Positions 61,847 through 64,000 of a stretch of DNA of 64,000 nucleotides are shown here, one piece after another. Position numbers and translations under genes: made by a program. Numbering within the stretch: the stretch's first letter is position 1; each line of letters begins with the position of its first letter. Source of the stretch: Aeromicrobium ginsengisoli (lineage in GTDB: Bacteria; Actinomycetota; Actinomycetes; Propionibacteriales; Nocardioidaceae); contig NZ_SDPQ02000003.1 in assembly GCF_004134905.2 (NCBI RefSeq), forward strand, positions 248,001 to 312,000, written 5' to 3'. The notes under the pieces are model-generated. The model saw only the letters and a list, made by a program, of their open reading frames with translations, was not told the origin of the DNA and did no database searches.

Positions 61847-62326
61847 ATGACTGAGCGCATCGAGGCCGAGCGCTTCATCCCGGCCTCCGCCGCCGAGGTC
61901 TTCGCAGTCCTGTGCGACCCGCAAGGTCACGTCGCGATCGACGCCTCCGGCATGCTGCAGGACGCCGACGGTGACGTGGTCGAGGCAGCCGGCGACACGT
62001 TCGTCGTCCACATGGACCGGGAGTCGCTCAACGACATCCCCGACTACGGGAAGTACGACGTCACGGTCACGATCGAGGAGTTCCAGCGCGATCGCCTGAT
62101 CTCGTGGTCGATCCTCGGCAAGGTCCGTCCCGGCATGGGACACACCTACGGCTATCGCCTCGAGCCGGCCGACGGCGGCACCCTCGTCACCTCGTTCTAC
62201 GACTGGTCCGACGTCAGCCAGGACTGGAAGGACTCCGGCATCTTCCCGGTCGTCTCGGTGACCAACCTGAGCGGCACGCTCGGCATCCTCGACCGGACCG
62301 TGCGCCGCGGCTATCCGCGAGGATGA
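61847..62326 (+). CDS. SRPBCC-family protein
   Basis: A 159-residue START/polyketide-cyclase-like protein: ERFIPASAAEVFAVLCDPQGH at the start, and HTYGYRLEPADGGTLVTSFYDW (in parts) in the middle. Hydrophobic-pocket proteins of this type bind lipids or aromatic compounds. Divergent from the cobN riboswitch leader. Function unknown. Confidence 0.82.
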   Translation: MTERIEAERFIPASAAEVFAVLCDPQGHVAIDASGMLQDADGDVVEAAGDTFVVHMDRESLNDIPDYGKYDVTVTIEEFQRDRLISWSILGKVRPGMGHTYGYRLEPADGGTLVTSFYDWSDVSQDWKDSGIFPVVSVTNLSGTLGILDRTVRRGYPRG

Positions 62327-62362
62327 TGTGACACTCCCCCCGACACCACCCAGGAGCACCCA

Positions 62363-62905
62363 GTGACACTCGCCAGGACCCACACCGACGTGCTCGAGCT
62401 CGGCAGCGCGATCGTCGTCGGCACCGACGGCTCGTGCGTCACCAATCCCGGGCCGACCGGCTGGGCGTACGTCGCGGACGACGGCGCCTCGGCGTGCGGC
62501 GGGCTGCTGCAGGGCACCAACAACATCGGTGAGCTGCTGGCGGTCGAGAACGCGCTCCGCGACTTCGCCGACCGGCCGCTCGTGATCCAGGCCGACTCGT
62601 CCTACACGATCGGCTGCTCCACGACGTGGGCCAGCGGCTGGGCCCGCAACGGCTGGCGCAACTCCAAGAAGGAGATCGTCGCCAACGTCGAGATCGTGCA
62701 GGCGATCTACGCGCTGATGCAGGCCCGCCGCGACTCCGGTGCACCGGTGTTCTTCCAGAAGGTCAAGGCACACCTCACGGACCTCACGGTCTGGCCGCTC
62801 AACGTCGCCGCCGATGCGCTCGCGGGCCAGGCCTCGGCCCGGGCTGCGCGGGGCGACGTCTCTGAAGTTCGTACGACAGGGCTGCTCAGCGGCACGAATG
62901 GATGA
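62363..62905 (+). CDS. RNase H-family protein
   Basis: A 180-residue RNase HI-fold protein. Catalytic acids appear as D22 (GTDGSC), E57 (NNIGELLAV), D78 (QADSSYT) and D151 (NVAADALAG), and VKAH (134-137) lies between. GTG start at 62363. The domain removes RNA from RNA-DNA hybrids; genes like this sit beside the main rnhB in actinobacteria. Its stop overlaps the following start (ATGA). Confidence 0.88.
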   Translation: MTLARTHTDVLELGSAIVVGTDGSCVTNPGPTGWAYVADDGASACGGLLQGTNNIGELLAVENALRDFADRPLVIQADSSYTIGCSTTWASGWARNGWRNSKKEIVANVEIVQAIYALMQARRDSGAPVFFQKVKAHLTDLTVWPLNVAADALAGQASARAARGDVSEVRTTGLLSGTNG

Positions 62906-63627
62906 CCACCGGCCCGGATGACGCGGCGCTCGACCTCGCTGCCGAGGTCGGGCCGTTCTTCGTCCTGGATCGCTGGGCGCCTGACGCGGGGTGGCGGCCG
63001 CTGCGTGAGCTCACCGAGTCCGATGTCATCGCCGGCCGCGTGGCGGCGGCCCGGGAGATGCTCGCCGAGCGGTCACGCGTCGCCGTCGCCGAGATCGAGG
63101 AACGCGCGACCGCGTCGATCGTGTTCCTCGGCCTTGCCGCCCGACTCGTGTCGCCCGCCTTCGCCTCGGCGGTGCTCGCCGAACGGGTCCCGCATCTGCT
63201 GCTCGATGAGCTCTGGTGGCGGCCGGTCGTCGGCGGCCCGTGGCCCCTGGCTCGCAGCTCGGTCGGCGAGTCGACCGCCGGCGAGCTCGCCGAGGACCTC
63301 GACGCCCGCATCCTGCAGCCGATCGTCGCGCCGGTGCTCGATGCGTTCGGTCGCACGTACGCGGTCTCGCCGCAGGTGCTGTGGGGCAACGTCGCCTCGA
63401 GCCTTGCGGGCGCGCTGACGATGCTCCGCGCCGCGCGGCCCGATCGCGCGGAAGCCGCCACGCAACTGGTCGGACAGCTCCTCGACCACGGCACGCTCGC
63501 CGGGACGGGCGACCTCGACCCGGCGGGGCCGTCATTCGTACGCCGCTCGTGCTGCCTGTTCTACCGCGTGCCCGGCGCCGGGATCTGCGGCGACTGCGTG
63601 CTCGACGAGGCTCCGAAGCCCGCGTGA
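62902..63627 (+). CDS. FhuF-like 2Fe-2S protein
   Basis: A 241-residue protein ending in RRSCCLFYRVPGAGICGDCV, the C-C-x10-C-x2-C iron-sulfur motif of FhuF-type ferric-siderophore reductases. The rest is helical with no second domain. It likely helps release iron from siderophores in the cytoplasm. Overlaps the RNase H gene by 4 bp and is followed by cobG. Confidence 0.88.
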   Translation: MTTGPDDAALDLAAEVGPFFVLDRWAPDAGWRPLRELTESDVIAGRVAAAREMLAERSRVAVAEIEERATASIVFLGLAARLVSPAFASAVLAERVPHLLLDELWWRPVVGGPWPLARSSVGESTAGELAEDLDARILQPIVAPVLDAFGRTYAVSPQVLWGNVASSLAGALTMLRAARPDRAEAATQLVGQLLDHGTLAGTGDLDPAGPSFVRRSCCLFYRVPGAGICGDCVLDEAPKPA

Positions 63628-63639
63628 CACCATGACGGG

Positions 63640-64000
63640 GTGACGAACCGCTCCCATCCCGACCGCTGTCCCGGCGTCCTGCGACCCTGGATCGCGGACG
63701 ACGGCGCGATCGTACGACTGCGTCTCATCGGCGGCGTGCTGCCGACCTCGGCGCTGCGAGACCTGATCGGCATCGCAGCGGATTATGCCGACGGCACGCT
63801 GCTGCTGACCAAGCGTACGAACCTGCAGCTCCGCGGCATCGAGCACGCCGATGGCTGTGTGCCGGCGGTGCTGGTCGATGCGATCGCCGAGTCCGGACTG
63901 CTGCCCTCGCCGAGCCACGAGCTGGTGCGCAACGTCATGGTGTCGCCGCTGACCGGACGCGTCGGTGGCCGAGCCGCCCTGCGTCATCTGGCGCACGAGC
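63640..64000 (+). CDS. cobG: Precorrin-3B synthase CobG, N-terminal part (runs off window)
   Basis: The first 120 residues of a nitrite/sulfite-reductase ferredoxin-like protein from the GTG at 63640: DRCPGVLRPWIADDGAIVRL and LLTKRTNLQLRGIEHADG are typical of CobG, the monooxygenase that makes precorrin-3B in the aerobic cobalamin route. A sirohaem-type nitrite reductase is the alternative, but cobF and cobN nearby favour CobG. No ribosome-binding site of good quality is visible. Confidence 0.82.
   Translation, partial: MTNRSHPDRCPGVLRPWIADDGAIVRLRLIGGVLPTSALRDLIGIAADYADGTLLLTKRTNLQLRGIEHADGCVPAVLVDAIAESGLLPSPSHELVRNVMVSPLTGRVGGRAALRHLAHE

Overview
The window is GC-rich, gene-dense chromosomal DNA from an actinobacterium. 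Short intergenic gaps, frequent GTG starts, ATGA/GTGA overlaps, a class E sortase, ECF sigma factors, DUF3151, SCO4848-like and SCO6745-like proteins all fit this. A Propionibacteriales/Nocardioidaceae-type genome (Aeromicrobium or Nocardioides relative) is my best guess, but no rRNA or other marker is present to fix it. I found no tRNA, rRNA, CRISPR array, transposase, integrase or phage gene, so this reads as core chromosome with small accessory regulator/transporter modules.

Layout. 0-8 kb: Mn transporter mntH divergent from an arsR-SRPBCC pair, a sulfurtransferase, a DEAD-box RNA helicase, a TOPRIM protein, and an HxlR regulator divergent from an MFS transporter. 8-13 kb: a two-component system (DesK-like kinase plus LuxR-type regulator) divergent from an ABC ATPase/FtsX-like permease pair. 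13-16 kb: purS-purQ and an acyl-CoA ligase. 16-20 kb: two paralogous Cna-B/carboxypeptidase-regulatory-like proteins, a secreted protein, an ECF sigma factor and a divergent Ser/Thr kinase. The three putative target genes share an ECF-like promoter signature. 20-26 kb: purine cluster purA-purD-purB-(yidC-like)-purC. 26-36 kb: EamA exporter, lipid kinase, MFS/MarR pair, fructose-bisphosphate aldolase, CoA-disulfide-reductase-like flavoprotein, MarR-GNAT fusion, trmH, an E. coli-type pyrE and a class E sortase. 36-43 kb: MFS, DUF4328, LacI regulator followed by a truncated sugar-permease gene, aminotransferase, and Lrp divergent from hppD. 43-57 kb: a run of small regulator/oxidoreductase modules (aldo-keto reductases, MerR, AraC, XRE, three TetR), a secreted SGNH hydrolase, a stand-alone LigD polymerase domain, ohr, an SDR and a DHA2 exporter. 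57-64 kb: cobalamin synthesis (cobF, cobN under a cobalamin riboswitch; cobG runs off the end) with an RNase H and a FhuF-like iron-sulfur protein.

The most distinctive signals are regulatory DNA. Almost every divergent regulator/target pair here carries a readable dyad or repeat array, and several regulator genes have a -10 box placed so that the mRNA would be leaderless. Two families of dispersed palindromic repeats also occur, one of which lies in frame inside cobN.
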